Assembly: GCF_025965415.1 (NCBI RefSeq)
Contig: NZ_JAOPWY010000038.1
Span: 1 to 64,000, forward strand
Reading direction: 5' to 3'
DNA: 64,000 nt
DNA from: Nocardioides sp.
GTDB lineage: Bacteria > Actinomycetota > Actinomycetes > Propionibacteriales > Nocardioidaceae
The notes beneath the pieces were generated by a model, which worked only from the letters and a program-made list of their open reading frames with translations, did not search any database and had not been told where the DNA came from. The position numbers and the translations under genes were made by a program. Within the stretch, counting starts at the first letter, position 1, and the number at the start of each line of letters is the position of its first letter. This document shows positions 1 to 8,664 of the stretch, piece by piece.

Positions 1-1785
1 ACCGTCGGTGTCGACCTTGTTCGGGTCGGTGCCGAACTGGTTGACCTCGGGGCCGTCGGCGATACCGTCGTTGTCGGAGTCGCCGTCGAGGGGGTCGGTG
101 TCGTGCTCGTTGACCTCGTCGCCGTCGCTCAGGCCGTCGTGGTCGGAGTCGTGGTAGCGCGCGTCGGTGCCGCGCTGGGACTCGTCGCCGTCGCTCAGGC
201 CGTCGTTGTCGGTGTCGGGGTTGCGTGGGTCGGTGCCGCCCTGGGACTCGTAGAGGTCGTCCAGGCCGTCGTCGTCGGTGTCGACCTTCAGCGGGTCCGA
301 GGTGTACCCGCCGAACCACCAGTAGCCGTAGACCTCGGTGCCGTCGTAGAGGCCGTCGCCGTCGGTGTCGCGGTTCAGCGGGTCGGTCTCGTGGACGTTG
401 ACCTCGGCGCCGTCGGCGAGGTCGTCACCATCGGTGTCGCTGGAGAGGGGATTGGTCTCGTGGACGTTGACCTCGGCGCCGTCCTTCAGGCTGTCGCCGT
501 CGGTGTCGGCAGACGTCGGGCTGGTGTGGTGGACGCGCAGTTCGGCGCCGTCCTTCAGACCGTCGTCGTCGGTGTCGGCGAGCGTCGGGTCGGTGTCGAA
601 GTCGCGGACCTCGTCGCCGTCGAGCAGGCCGTCGTCGTCGGAGTCGTCGTTGGTCGCGTCGGTGCCCAGGTCGGCCTCGACGTTGTCGTTGAGGTTGTCG
701 AAGTCGGTGTCGCGCAGGGTCGGGCTGGAACCGTTGCGCACCTCGTCGCCGTCGTTGAGCGAGTCGCCGTCGGAGTCGACCTTCAGCGGGTTCGAGCGGT
801 GGAAGAAGGCTTCCTTGCCGTCGACGAGCGAGTCGCCGTCGGTGTCGGCGGACGTCGGGTCGGTCTCGAACCAGCGGATCTCCTGGAGGTCATCCAGGCC
901 GTCGTCGTCGGAGTCCTTGGCGTTCGGGTCGGTGCCCAGGTCGCGCTCGTCGGCGTTGCTGATGCCGTCGCCGTCGTTGTCGTCGAAGGAGTCGTCGTAG
1001 ACCGGAGCCTCGTCGACGACGTTCGGGTCGGTGCCGTCGCCGTAGATCTCCTGCGGGTCGTCGCGGCCGTCACCGTCGGTGTCGGCCTTCAGGGGGTTGA
1101 TCTTGAAGTCGTTGACCTCGGCGCCGTCGGGGAGGTAGTCGCCGTCGGTGTCGGACTTCAGCGGGTTCGTGCCGTGGGTCTTGACCTCGGCGCTGTCGGA
1201 GAGGCCGTCGTCGTCGGAGTCGGCGCGGTACGGGTTCGTGCCGTTGGCCTTCTCCTCGACGTCGCTCAGACCGTCGTTGTCGGTGTCAGCCTTCGGGTCG
1301 ACCGGGGGGATCGGGTCGACGGGCTTGTCCTTGGCGAGCGGGTCGGTCTTGTCGACGAAGATCTCGACGAAGTCGCTGCGGCCGTCCCCGTCGGAGTCAG
1401 CTGCCAGCGGGTCGGTCTTGAACTGGATCTCGACGAGGTCCTTGATGCCGTCGGAGTCAGAGTCCTTGCGGTTCGGGTCGGTGTCGTACTTCTTGACCTC
1501 CACACCGTCCGCGAGGCCATCCATGTCGCTGTCGGCCTTCTTCGGGTCCGTGTGTGCCTTGTACTCGCCCCGGTTGCGCAGGCCGTCGTGGTCGGGGTCG
1601 GCCTTGGCGTCGTTCTTGTCCGGGTTGGTGCCGTTCTTGATCTCCCACTTGGTGGGGATGCCGTCGCTGTCGCGCGAGGGGGCAGCGGAGGCGGGGGCGG
1701 CGAGAGCCAGGCCCGAGGACAGCGCGAGCGCTGAGATCGACAGGGCGGCCGCGATGGTGCGCGAGGACGACTTCAAGGCGTTCAA
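1..1785 (-). CDS. Secreted thrombospondin type-3-like calcium-binding repeat protein (partial, C-terminus outside window)
   Basis: The 595 codons in the window give an N-terminal signal peptide (a hydrophobic stretch of Ala, Leu and Ser ending in an APASA-type cleavage site near residue 38). About 24 tandem units of roughly 20-28 residues follow, each with an acidic core such as DSDGDG, DTDNDG or DSDDDG and a conserved N/D-P nearby (TDPLK, TNPL). This is the thrombospondin type-3 / EF-hand-like calcium-loop pattern of extracellular proteins, where bound Ca2+ stiffens a rod. No catalytic domain is visible in this part. The likely start is TTG at 1785 or TTG at 1776, because an in-frame stop lies near 1930 and no ATG gives a signal peptide. 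The gene is open at the left edge, so any C-terminal adhesin, enzyme or anchor domain is unseen. Confidence 0.85.
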   Translation of the reverse strand, partial: MNALKSSSRTIAAALSISALALSSGLALAAPASAAPSRDSDGIPTKWEIKNGTNPDKNDAKADPDHDGLRNRGEYKAHTDPKKADSDMDGLADGVEVKKYDTDPNRKDSDSDGIKDLVEIQFKTDPLAADSDGDGRSDFVEIFVDKTDPLAKDKPVDPIPPVDPKADTDNDGLSDVEEKANGTNPYRADSDDDGLSDSAEVKTHGTNPLKSDTDGDYLPDGAEVNDFKINPLKADTDGDGRDDPQEIYGDGTDPNVVDEAPVYDDSFDDNDGDGISNADERDLGTDPNAKDSDDDGLDDLQEIRWFETDPTSADTDGDSLVDGKEAFFHRSNPLKVDSDGDSLNDGDEVRNGSSPTLRDTDFDNLNDNVEADLGTDATNDDSDDDGLLDGDEVRDFDTDPTLADTDDDGLKDGAELRVHHTSPTSADTDGDSLKDGAEVNVHETNPLSSDTDGDDLADGAEVNVHETDPLNRDTDGDGLYDGTEVYGYWWFGGYTSDPLKVDTDDDGLDDLYESQGGTDPRNPDTDNDGLSDGDESQRGTDARYHDSDHDGLSDGDEVNEHDTDPLDGDSDNDGIADGPEVNQFGTDPNKVDTDG

Positions 1786-2062
1786 CCTGTTCTGTGAGTG
1801 CGGCTCTGGGGAGATCCAGGCGTCGCGATGGGTGCTGCCGGCGGTGCTCCGCCCCGGGCCGTACTCGCGCTCGTTCGAGACCAAGCTGTGGAAGGCTCCG
1901 GGCTTCACGATGCGCAAACGGCGCCTGGTTCAGGCTTCCAGAAGGACGCCGTCCTGTCCGCTGAACTACTGGAACCGGCACAGGGAAGAGGTGAACGAGA
2001 ACCCCTGGGATGGCGGCGCGACGTCGATCCGCACCCCTGATGGCGTCGCTTTCCGGTGCGCC

Positions 2063-2359
2063 ATGGTGACCGGGCACCGTCCCCAGCACCTCACGCCGGC
2101 AGAGCTCGCCTTGGTCCCAGGCGGCCCTCATGCACACGGCGTGGCGGATGCGCAGCGTCTACGGCACGGTCCGAGGGATCAGCGGCATGGCGCTCGGTGC
2201 AGACACGTGGTGGGCGCTCGGAGTCCTTGCCTCGGGCATGCGCCTGGAGGCCTACATCCCCTTCGAGGACCAGCCGGCGAAGTGGCCCGAGGCGACCGTG
2301 AGATGTGGGTCGAGCTGCGTCGCCGGGCCAAGGCTGAGACGAGGCGATTCGCTACGTGA
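2063..2359 (+). pseudogene. Frameshifted SLOG-family (DprA/YpsA-like nucleotide-binding) protein remnant
   Basis: Reading from ATG 2063 gives MVTGHRPQHLTPAELA, the typical start of a SLOG/DUF1273-like Rossmann protein. An extra base around 2111-2113 then throws the frame. The next frame carries AWSQAALMHTAW and GISGMALGADTWWALGVL, then IPFEDQPAKWPEA, which are hallmark family segments (GMALGAD is the second glycine-rich motif). A second shift near 2297 is needed to reach EMWVELRRRAK, which ends at TGA 2357-2359. The C-terminal half of the fold is missing. These genes are common in actinophages and mobile elements and bind nucleotides or nucleotide-derived signals. With two frameshifts and a missing C-terminus I call it inactive. 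Confidence 0.7.
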
Positions 2360-2841
2360 GTGTGGCTCGGGACAACCAGGAGGCGTTGGTGGCGCTCCTG
2401 TCGCACCACGGCGCGACCCTGTGGGCGCCGTGGAGCCTGCGGCCTACGTACGAAGCGGCCTTTCTGGCCTCCTGGACTCTCGACCCGGAGGACGGAGCGG
2501 AGCACCGGGCGCGTGGTCTGCGCTGCGAGATCCGCGACGCCCTGGAGCAGCGCAAGCACCGGGCCTTGTTCAAGGCGTCCCCTCAGGTAGCCGAACTGAT
2601 CGCCGATTCCGAGCGCAAGAGTGACGCCCGATCCATGGCCCCCCACACGTCAGAAGCGGCTGCACTCGGCCGCTCCTTTCGACACGCTGCGCCAGCCTGT
2701 GGACGTCGCGAACCAGATCGAGACGCTGGCGATCGGGACGCAGACAAGGTGGCGACCTCGATCTGCTCGGAGAGCTCAGACGACGAGCGGCGAGCGGCGG
2801 GGGGCGATGCTCAGTGGGTCGGGTCGGCGATGCCGACGTAG
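2356..2841 (+). CDS. Hypothetical protein, possibly itself decayed
   Basis: GTG at 2356 overlaps the TGA of the preceding remnant (GTGA), suggesting former translational coupling. The first ~95 residues look like genuine protein, with helical, charged segments (DNQEALVALLSHHGATLW, APWSLRPTYEAAFLASW, LEQRKHRALFKASPQVAEL). After about residue 95 the composition turns into what looks like out-of-frame sequence, while another frame near 2680-2750 reads plausibly (PFDTLRQPVDVANQIETL), so a third frameshift is likely. I do not recognise the family. The 3' end overlaps the end of the convergent aldehyde dehydrogenase gene by about 30 bases, which would be unusual for a healthy gene. Confidence 0.4.
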   Translation: MSVARDNQEALVALLSHHGATLWAPWSLRPTYEAAFLASWTLDPEDGAEHRARGLRCEIRDALEQRKHRALFKASPQVAELIADSERKSDARSMAPHTSEAAALGRSFRHAAPACGRREPDRDAGDRDADKVATSICSESSDDERRAAGGDAQWVGSAMPT

Positions 2842-4301
2842 CGGGTCTCGAGGTACTCCTCGATGCCCTCGGCGCCGCCTTCGCGTCCCAGACCGGACTG
2901 CTTGACGCCGCCGAAGGGCGCTGCCGGGTTGGAGATGATGCCGGTGTTGATGCCGAGCATGCCGGCCTCGATCGCCTCGGTCAGGCGCAGGGTGCGGGCC
3001 AGGTCCCGGGTGTAGGCGTAGGCGGCGAGCCCGTACTCGCTGGCGTTGGCCAGCTCGACGGCCTGGGCCTCGGTGGTGAACGTGACGATGGGCGCGACGG
3101 GCCCGAAGATCTCCTCGTTCAGGATGCGAGCTGTGGGCGGGACGTCGCTGATCACGGTCGGGGGGTAGAAGTAGCCGGGACCCTCCGCAGGCGTACCGCC
3201 AGTGATGATCGTGGCGCCGGCTGACCGGGCGTCCTGCACGAGCTGGTGCACCGCTTCGCGGCTCTTGGCGTCGATGAGAGGGCCGATCTGGGAGCCGTCC
3301 TCGGTGCCGCGGCTGACGACGAGCTCACCCATGGCTGCGGCGAGCCGGGCGGCGAACTCGTCGGCCACCGACTCGTGGACGATGAACCGGTTGGCGGCGG
3401 TGCACGCCTCACCCATGTTGCGCAGCTTCGCCTTCATCGCACCGTCGACGGTGGCGTCGAGGTCAGCATCCTCGAAGACGAGGAACGGGGCGTTGCCACC
3501 GAGCTCCATGCTGGTGCGCAGGACCTGCTCGGCGCTCTGGCGGAGCAGGTCTCGGCCCACGGGGGTGGAGCCGGTGAAGGACACCTTGCGCAGGCGCGGG
3601 TCGGCCAGCAGCGGGGAGGTGACGGCGCGGGCGCTCGTGGTGGGGACGACGTTGAGCACTCCGGCCGGCAGGCCGACCTCGTCGAGGATGGAGGTGAGGA
3701 GCAGGGTGGTCAGCGGTGTGAGGTTGGCCGGCTTGAGGACCATCGTGCAGCCAGCGGCGATGGCAGGTGCGATCTTGCGGGTGGCCATCGCGAGCGGGAA
3801 GTTCCACGGGGTGATCAGCAGGCAGGGTCCGACGGGACGCTTGTGGGTCAAGAGGCGGGTCACTCCGTCAGGGGCGACCGAGTAGCGGCCCGCGATCCGC
3901 GGCGCCTCCTCGGAGAACCAGCGCAAGAACTCGGCGCCGTAGGCAACCTCGCCGCGGGCCTCTGCGAGCGGCTTGCCCATCTCGAGGGTCATCAGCAGGG
4001 CGAAGTCGTCGGCGCGGGCGGTGACGGCCTCGAACGTGGCGCGCAGCAGCTCGCCGCGGGTGCGGGGTGCCGTGGCGGCCCAGGCGTCCTGAGCGTCCAC
4101 GGCGGCGGCCAGGGCGGCCTGGCCGTCCTCCGCACTGGCGTCAGCGACGCTGGTCAGCGTCAGGCCGGTGGCGGGGTCCTCGACGTCGAACCTGTCGCCG
4201 GAGGACGACTCGACCCATGTGCCGTCGAGGAAGAGCTGCGTGGGCACCTTGGCCAGCAGGTCGCGCTCGACATCGGTGAGGTGCGACGTGTCGTTGCTCA
4301 T
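2811..4301 (-). CDS. NAD(P)-dependent aldehyde dehydrogenase, succinate-semialdehyde dehydrogenase type
   Basis: The 496-residue product has the usual ALDH length. It has the Rossmann segment with TPWNFPLAMATRKIAPA, the general-base glutamate in SMELGGNAPF, and the catalytic cysteine in NMGEACTAANRF, the pattern typical of GabD-type succinate-semialdehyde dehydrogenases. The C-terminal EEIFGPVAP and FGGVKQSGLGREGG segments are intact. ATG 4301 overlaps the TGA of the upstream alcohol dehydrogenase (ATGA), and both follow an acyl-CoA synthetase, so the trio looks like one operon. In that setting the enzyme probably oxidises the aldehyde made by the alcohol dehydrogenase to the acid that the synthetase activates. 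A true succinate-semialdehyde role is possible but not favoured by context. Confidence 0.85.
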   Translation of the reverse strand: MSNDTSHLTDVERDLLAKVPTQLFLDGTWVESSSGDRFDVEDPATGLTLTSVADASAEDGQAALAAAVDAQDAWAATAPRTRGELLRATFEAVTARADDFALLMTLEMGKPLAEARGEVAYGAEFLRWFSEEAPRIAGRYSVAPDGVTRLLTHKRPVGPCLLITPWNFPLAMATRKIAPAIAAGCTMVLKPANLTPLTTLLLTSILDEVGLPAGVLNVVPTTSARAVTSPLLADPRLRKVSFTGSTPVGRDLLRQSAEQVLRTSMELGGNAPFLVFEDADLDATVDGAMKAKLRNMGEACTAANRFIVHESVADEFAARLAAAMGELVVSRGTEDGSQIGPLIDAKSREAVHQLVQDARSAGATIITGGTPAEGPGYFYPPTVISDVPPTARILNEEIFGPVAPIVTFTTEAQAVELANASEYGLAAYAYTRDLARTLRLTEAIEAGMLGINTGIISNPAAPFGGVKQSGLGREGGAEGIEEYLETRYVGIADPTH

Positions 4302-5416
4302 GCGTGCAGTCCTTCGAGGTCGATGATCTGGCGAAGTGCCTGACCGGCGGCGAGGCTGTCCATGGCCTTGTTGATGTCGGCCAGCGGGATGGTGTCGGAG
4401 ACGAGAGCCTCCACGGGCAGCCGCGAGTCTCGCCACAGGTCGGCGAAGATCGCGACGTCGCGCCTGGGGACCGCCGAACCGAGGTAGCTGCCCACGATGG
4501 ACCTGCCGCCGGCGACGAGCGCGAGGGGGGAGATCGACGATCGCGCGTCAGGTGCGGGAAGGCCGACGGTGATGGTCGTGCCTCCAGCATCGGTCATCTG
4601 GACCGCGGTCTCGAAGGCTCGGGCGTTGCCGGCCGCTTCGATGACGATGTCGGCCCGTATGTCGCCCTCGAGTGCCTCGGCGGGGGAGTAGGTGGCTGCT
4701 GCGCCGAGCTTCTCGGCCTGGCGGAGCTTGGTGTCGACCCCGTCGACGCCGATGACCTCGACACCGTCCACGGCGAGCGCGGTGAGCAGTGCCGCCATCC
4801 CGACTCCTCCGAGCCCGACCACGCACACCCGCTGGCCCGGCTTGGGGCGCGCGGCGTTGAGGACGGCGCCGCCGCCGGTGAGGACCGCGCATCCGAGCAG
4901 CGAGGCGACGGGTGCGGGGACGTCATCGCCCACGGCGACGACAGAACGTTCGTCGACCACGGCGTGCGAGGCGAAGGCTGAGACGCCGAGGTGGTGGTGC
5001 ACGGTCTCGGTGCCGCGCCGCAGACGGATGCCACCGTCGAGGAGCGCGCCGCGCTCGTTGCTGGCGCTGCCGCGCACGCAGGGGCGGATTCCTTGGGTGG
5101 CGCAGCCGGAGCACTCCTCGCAGCGGGGGAGGAACGTCATGACGACGCGCTGGCCCGGGCGCAGGGTGCGCACCTGGGCGCCGACCTCCTCCACGATGCC
5201 GGCGCCTTCGTGTCCCAGCAGCATGGGTACGGGTCGGCGTCGATTGCCGTCCACGACCGAGAGGTCGGAGTGGCACACACCGGCCGCCTCCATCCGCACC
5301 AGCACCTCGTGGGGCCCGGGCGGGTCGAGCTCGAGCTCGGACACGACGAGAGGGTTGCTGTCGACGAAGGGGGTGGGGTCGCCGATTCGTTCGAGGACTG
5401 CTCCGGTGATGCGCAC
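4298..5416 (-). CDS. Zinc-dependent alcohol dehydrogenase (MDR family)
   Basis: 372 residues. The catalytic zinc ligands are in GVCHSDLSVVDG (Cys) and LLGHEGAGIVEEVG (His-Glu). The structural zinc lobe has the four spaced cysteines of CEECSGCATQGIRPC, and the coenzyme site is VVGLGGVGMAALL. The start is GTG 5416, preceded by AGGAAGGAAA at a normal distance. Its TGA overlaps the ATG of the aldehyde dehydrogenase, while the acyl-CoA synthetase ends about 50 bases upstream. The arrangement suggests an alcohol-to-aldehyde-to-acid-to-acyl-CoA route. The substrate is unknown; the sequence resembles class III-like/aryl alcohol dehydrogenases rather than the short glutathione-independent type found later in the window. 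Confidence 0.87.
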   Translation of the reverse strand: MRITGAVLERIGDPTPFVDSNPLVVSELELDPPGPHEVLVRMEAAGVCHSDLSVVDGNRRRPVPMLLGHEGAGIVEEVGAQVRTLRPGQRVVMTFLPRCEECSGCATQGIRPCVRGSASNERGALLDGGIRLRRGTETVHHHLGVSAFASHAVVDERSVVAVGDDVPAPVASLLGCAVLTGGGAVLNAARPKPGQRVCVVGLGGVGMAALLTALAVDGVEVIGVDGVDTKLRQAEKLGAAATYSPAEALEGDIRADIVIEAAGNARAFETAVQMTDAGGTTITVGLPAPDARSSISPLALVAGGRSIVGSYLGSAVPRRDVAIFADLWRDSRLPVEALVSDTIPLADINKAMDSLAAGQALRQIIDLEGLHA

Positions 5417-5469
5417 CGATGTTTCCTTCCTGCAAGCCGCGCGGCAGATGCCCTGCGGAGGTGGATGGG

Positions 5470-7143
5470 TCACGTGAGGGGCGAGGCAGCCTTCATGGGT
5501 GGGCTGGCGGCCTCGGGCGACGATGGCGTCGACGGGTCCGCAGCGCCGGCGCCGGGGGCTGCATGGGTGCTCGATCCGGGCTTGGTCTTGAGCTCGAAGC
5601 GGCGGATCTTTCCGGATCCGGTGCGGGGGATCTCCGACACCTCCACGATCCGCGACGGGACCTTGAAGTAGGCGAGGTTCTCGCGGCACACGGCAAAGAC
5701 CGCTTCGTGGTCCAGCGGCTGACCCGACGTGGCCACGATGAAGGCGACCGGCACCTCGCCGAGGTCGCGGTGGGGCTCGCCGACCACCGCGACGTCCTCG
5801 ACGCCCGGGCAGCTGAAGATCACGGTCTCGATCTCGGCCGGGGCGATGTTCTCCCCGGCTCGGATGATGAGCTCCTTGACGCGTCCGGTGATGGTGACGA
5901 ACCCGTTGGGGTCGCGTCGCCCCAGGTCTCCGGTCCGGTACCAGCCGTTGGTCAACGATGCCGCAGTCGCTTCGGGCAGCCGGTGGTAGCCGAGCATCAC
6001 GTTGGGTCCTTGCACCCACAGCTCGCCCTCCTCGCCGGCAGGCACGTCGCTCCCACTGGCATCCACGAAGCGAACCGACACGCCGGGAAGCGGTACGCCG
6101 CACGAGCCGGGGACTCGCCCGCCGCGGGGGGCGTTCATCGTCACCATGGTCGAGGTCTCGGTGATGCCGTAGCCGTCGAGGAGCGGCACGCCGGCGTAGT
6201 CGTCGAACTCCTCGTTGAGGCTGCCCGACATGATGGCTCCGGCCGAGATGCACAGGCGCAGGTCCGGGGCGTGCAGCCTCCCTGCTTCCGAGCGGCTGTT
6301 CAGCAAGTACTGGAACATCGTCGGGACGCCAGGGAAGACCGTGACTCCGTCGCTCGCGAGTCGAGCGGCGACGTCACGCGGGGAGAACTTGGGGAGCAGC
6401 GTGGCACGGGCCCCCGCGGCGGTGACTCCGACGACCGAGAGCACGAGGGCGTAGGAGTGGAACAGCGGCAGGCACGACAGCAGGTGGTCGTCGGAGCTCA
6501 GCTCCGCGATGGGGATCCAGCAGGCCGCCACCACCCACAGGCACCCGCGCTGGGTCAGGTGAACGCCCTTGGGCCGCCCGGTCGTGCCGCTGGTGTAGAG
6601 CATCCAGCAGCAGGTGTCGAGGTCGGTGTCGTCCGGGGCCGCGGCCTGTGGGTCGCGCGCGAGCAGGGCGTCGTACCCCACGAGCCGGACGTCCGGCGGC
6701 AGTTCCACGGTGCCGGACAGGTCGGGGTCGTCACCGGTCACGAGCACGGTACGGATGTCCAGGGAGCCTGCTCGGATGCTGGCCAGCATCGCGGGAAGGT
6801 GGGCGGTATCCACCACGGCCACAGTCGCTGAGGAGTTCTCGGCGATGTAGGTCAGCTCGGGCACGGTGGCCGTGGGGTTGGCGCAGACGGTGACGACGCC
6901 TGCGCGCGGGGCGACCAGGTAGCCCTCGACCACCTCGACGGAGTTGTCGAGGTAGAGCAGCAGCGAGTCGCCGTCGGCCATGCCGAGGTCGACGAGGTGA
7001 CCGGCCAGCGTGGCAGTCCGCGCCTCGAGCTGTGCGTAGGTGAGGCTCTGGCGGGTGTCTGTGTACGCCACGTGGTCCGGGCGGTTGGCGGCGTGTGCCG
7101 CCAGAAGCTTCGGCACGGTGGTGATGACGGAGGTGTCGATCAT
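5470..7143 (-). CDS. AMP-forming acyl-CoA synthetase / aryl-acid CoA ligase
   Basis: 557 residues. The P-loop-like motif YTSGTTGRPKGV marks the ANL superfamily. DGYGITETSTM is the A5-type motif, YRTGDLGRRDPNGF holds the ribose-binding Asp, and the C-terminal catalytic lysine is in IPRTGSGKIRR. The last ~35 residues are a Pro/Ala/Ser-rich tail. It should convert a carboxylic acid plus ATP and CoA to acyl-CoA, AMP and PPi. It is the first gene of a minus-strand operon with the alcohol and aldehyde dehydrogenases. A GGGAG ribosome site precedes ATG 7143, and a 22-base palindrome starts ten bases further upstream, so it is probably repressed by one of the neighbouring TetR proteins. A furoate- or benzoate-like acid is a guess from the neighbourhood. 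Confidence 0.87.
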   Translation of the reverse strand: MIDTSVITTVPKLLAAHAANRPDHVAYTDTRQSLTYAQLEARTATLAGHLVDLGMADGDSLLLYLDNSVEVVEGYLVAPRAGVVTVCANPTATVPELTYIAENSSATVAVVDTAHLPAMLASIRAGSLDIRTVLVTGDDPDLSGTVELPPDVRLVGYDALLARDPQAAAPDDTDLDTCCWMLYTSGTTGRPKGVHLTQRGCLWVVAACWIPIAELSSDDHLLSCLPLFHSYALVLSVVGVTAAGARATLLPKFSPRDVAARLASDGVTVFPGVPTMFQYLLNSRSEAGRLHAPDLRLCISAGAIMSGSLNEEFDDYAGVPLLDGYGITETSTMVTMNAPRGGRVPGSCGVPLPGVSVRFVDASGSDVPAGEEGELWVQGPNVMLGYHRLPEATAASLTNGWYRTGDLGRRDPNGFVTITGRVKELIIRAGENIAPAEIETVIFSCPGVEDVAVVGEPHRDLGEVPVAFIVATSGQPLDHEAVFAVCRENLAYFKVPSRIVEVSEIPRTGSGKIRRFELKTKPGSSTHAAPGAGAADPSTPSSPEAASPPMKAASPLT

Positions 7144-7152
7144 GGTGGCTCC

Positions 7153-7174
7153 CTAACTAATGAGTGTTAGTTAG
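7153..7174. promoter_or_regulatory. Palindromic operator, copy 1 (TetR-type)
   Basis: Halves CTAACTAA and TTAGTTAG are perfect inverted repeats around a 6-base spacer (TGAGTG). It lies ten bases before the acyl-CoA synthetase start, between that gene and the divergent TetR gene. The same palindrome recurs at 8628 and 11214 and nowhere else that I noticed, in each case directly ahead of an operon of this island. The pattern is AT-rich in a GC-rich background, which makes chance unlikely. Confidence 0.85.
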
Positions 7175-7283
7175 TTGCAGCATAACCAGCGTCCCATGGT
7201 TTGACCAGACCCCCTCCCCCGACGACGCAGACGCGGCCGGGTGTTGCTGCAACGCGATCGGTGTCGGCCGCTACTCTCGCGCC

Positions 7284-7943
7284 ATGGTCCTTCCCGGCAA
7301 TCCTCCCATCGGTCGAGACGACCGGGCCGCGGTGTCCCCGTCCGCGGTGCTCGACGCCGCGCTGACCGTGTTCGCCGAGCGCGGCTACCACGGGACGTCG
7401 GTCAAGGAGATCGCCCTGCTGCTGAAGATCCGCACGCCCAGCCTGTACAACCACATGACCTCCAAGCAGGGCCTGCTGGAGGAGATCATCGGCTCCACCA
7501 GCCGTGGGGTCTGGGCGGACTTCCAGGCCGCGGTGGACGGCAAGGACGATGTCAGCACCCGGCTGCACGACGCCGTGTACGTGTACGCGCTGCGGCACGC
7601 CACGAGACGACGCGAGGCCGTGGTGGTCAATCGCGACATCTCCAGCATCGAGGAGCCTGCCCGCACGGACATCCTGGACCTGCGCCGCCGGCATGAGCAC
7701 GGGGTCCGCGCGTTGGTGCAGGAAGGTATCGACGCCGGGGTGTTCATGGACCAACCGGCGTCACTGGTCTCCTTCGCGATCCTCGAGATGTGTGTCTCGA
7801 TCGCTCGGTGGTTCCACCCCGGTCTGGCCTTCACCGCCGAGGACGTGGCCGAGCACTACAGCCGCTACGCACTGCGCATCGCGCGCGGCGAGCAGGATGT
7901 CGACGGATCCGATGTCAGCGGATCGGCCCCTGCACCATCCTGA
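7284..7943 (+). CDS. TetR-family transcriptional regulator
   Basis: 219 residues. The N-terminal HTH runs through LDAALTVFAERGYHGTSVKEIALLLKIRTPSLYNHMTSKQGLLEE, the canonical TetR pattern (the YNH in the recognition helix). The C-terminal ligand domain is of the FadR/KstR2-like class with a WFHPG segment. ATG 7284 has no ribosome site but is preceded by TACTCT at 7272-7277 and six bases, a leaderless actinobacterial promoter. It is divergent from the acyl-CoA synthetase operon and convergent with a second TetR gene, overlapping it by 29 bases. It is a likely repressor of the CTAACTAA/TTAGTTAG sites, with an acyl-CoA as probable inducer; which of the two TetR proteins binds which site cannot be told from sequence. 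Confidence 0.88.
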   Translation: MVLPGNPPIGRDDRAAVSPSAVLDAALTVFAERGYHGTSVKEIALLLKIRTPSLYNHMTSKQGLLEEIIGSTSRGVWADFQAAVDGKDDVSTRLHDAVYVYALRHATRRREAVVVNRDISSIEEPARTDILDLRRRHEHGVRALVQEGIDAGVFMDQPASLVSFAILEMCVSIARWFHPGLAFTAEDVAEHYSRYALRIARGEQDVDGSDVSGSAPAPS

Positions 7944-8556
7944 CGGCCTGGGTCGCGAAGTTGCGTGCGACGTCCTCCGCGGTGAAGTCGCCGCCCTCGT
8001 GGAACCAGCGCGCCGCGCTCACGCACATCTCGCGGATGGCGAAGGAGGCGAGCTTGGCCGAGGGCACGTCGAACAGGCCGCTGTCCACGCCGTCGCTGAT
8101 GATCTGACGGAACCGGCGCTCCTGGAAGCGCCGTAGTGACTGGGCGCGGCTCAGGTCGTGCTCGGGCAGGTGCCGCGCGTCCTGGTTGACCACGAGCGCC
8201 TCGCGGCGGTGGACGGCGTGGCGCAGCGCGTAGGCGTACGTCGCGGCGTAGAGCCGGTCATGCAGGTCGACGTGGGCCTCGATCGCCTCCTCGAGCTCGG
8301 CCCCCACGTGCGCCAGGGTCTCGAACACGATCTCGACGAGCAGGTCGGACTTGGCCTCGATGTGGTTGTAGAGGCTGGGTGCCCTCAGGCCGACGGCGTG
8401 TGCCACGTCCTTCAGTGAGGTCCCGTAGTAGCCCCGCGTCGCAAAGAGCGTGAGAGCGGCCTCGAGGATGTCGGACCGCGTGACGGGACTCAGCCCCGAG
8501 GCGCGCCGATCGAGTCGCGCGGCCGCGCCGTCCTGCTCCTGCGCCAGCTCCTTCAT
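7915..8556 (-). CDS. TetR-family transcriptional regulator
   Basis: 213 residues. The HTH LEAALTLFATRGYYGTSLKDVAHAVGLRAPSLYNHIEAKSDLLVE is closely similar to that of its convergent neighbour. The C-terminal domains also align (YALRHAVHRREALVVNQD versus YALRHATRRREAVVVNRD), so the pair arose by duplication. The start is ATG 8556, with GAAGGG seven bases upstream; a TTG 21 bases upstream is less likely. It is divergent from the DUF485/SSS permease operon, with operator copy 2 between them. The near-identical recognition helices fit both proteins reading the same palindrome. Confidence 0.88.
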   Translation of the reverse strand: MKELAQEQDGAAARLDRRASGLSPVTRSDILEAALTLFATRGYYGTSLKDVAHAVGLRAPSLYNHIEAKSDLLVEIVFETLAHVGAELEEAIEAHVDLHDRLYAATYAYALRHAVHRREALVVNQDARHLPEHDLSRAQSLRRFQERRFRQIISDGVDSGLFDVPSAKLASFAIREMCVSAARWFHEGGDFTAEDVARNFATQAVRMVQGPIR

Positions 8557-8627
8557 GTCTGTGCCCTTCCGCTGCAAGTCGACTCGGCCCCGGGGTTGAC
8601 GTGACAGGCATCACCCCTCAGAGTGTG

Positions 8628-8649
8628 CTAACTAATGCACGTTAGTTAC
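8628..8649. promoter_or_regulatory. Palindromic operator, copy 2 (TetR-type)
   Basis: CTAACTAA, spacer TGCACG, then TTAGTTAC: one mismatch in the outermost base compared with copy 1. It ends just before the GAGAGGA ribosome site of the DUF485 gene, so bound repressor would block the permease operon promoter or early transcript. Confidence 0.8.
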
Positions 8650-8664
8650 CGAGAGGATACCCCG

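Noticed and set aside
103-1734. Long plus-strand open frame of 543 codons across the repeat region
   Set aside because: It is the antisense of the calcium-repeat gene; its sequence is a repetitive Val/Gly/Ala run forced by the GAC/GTC-rich repeats. The minus frame has a signal peptide and meaningful motifs.
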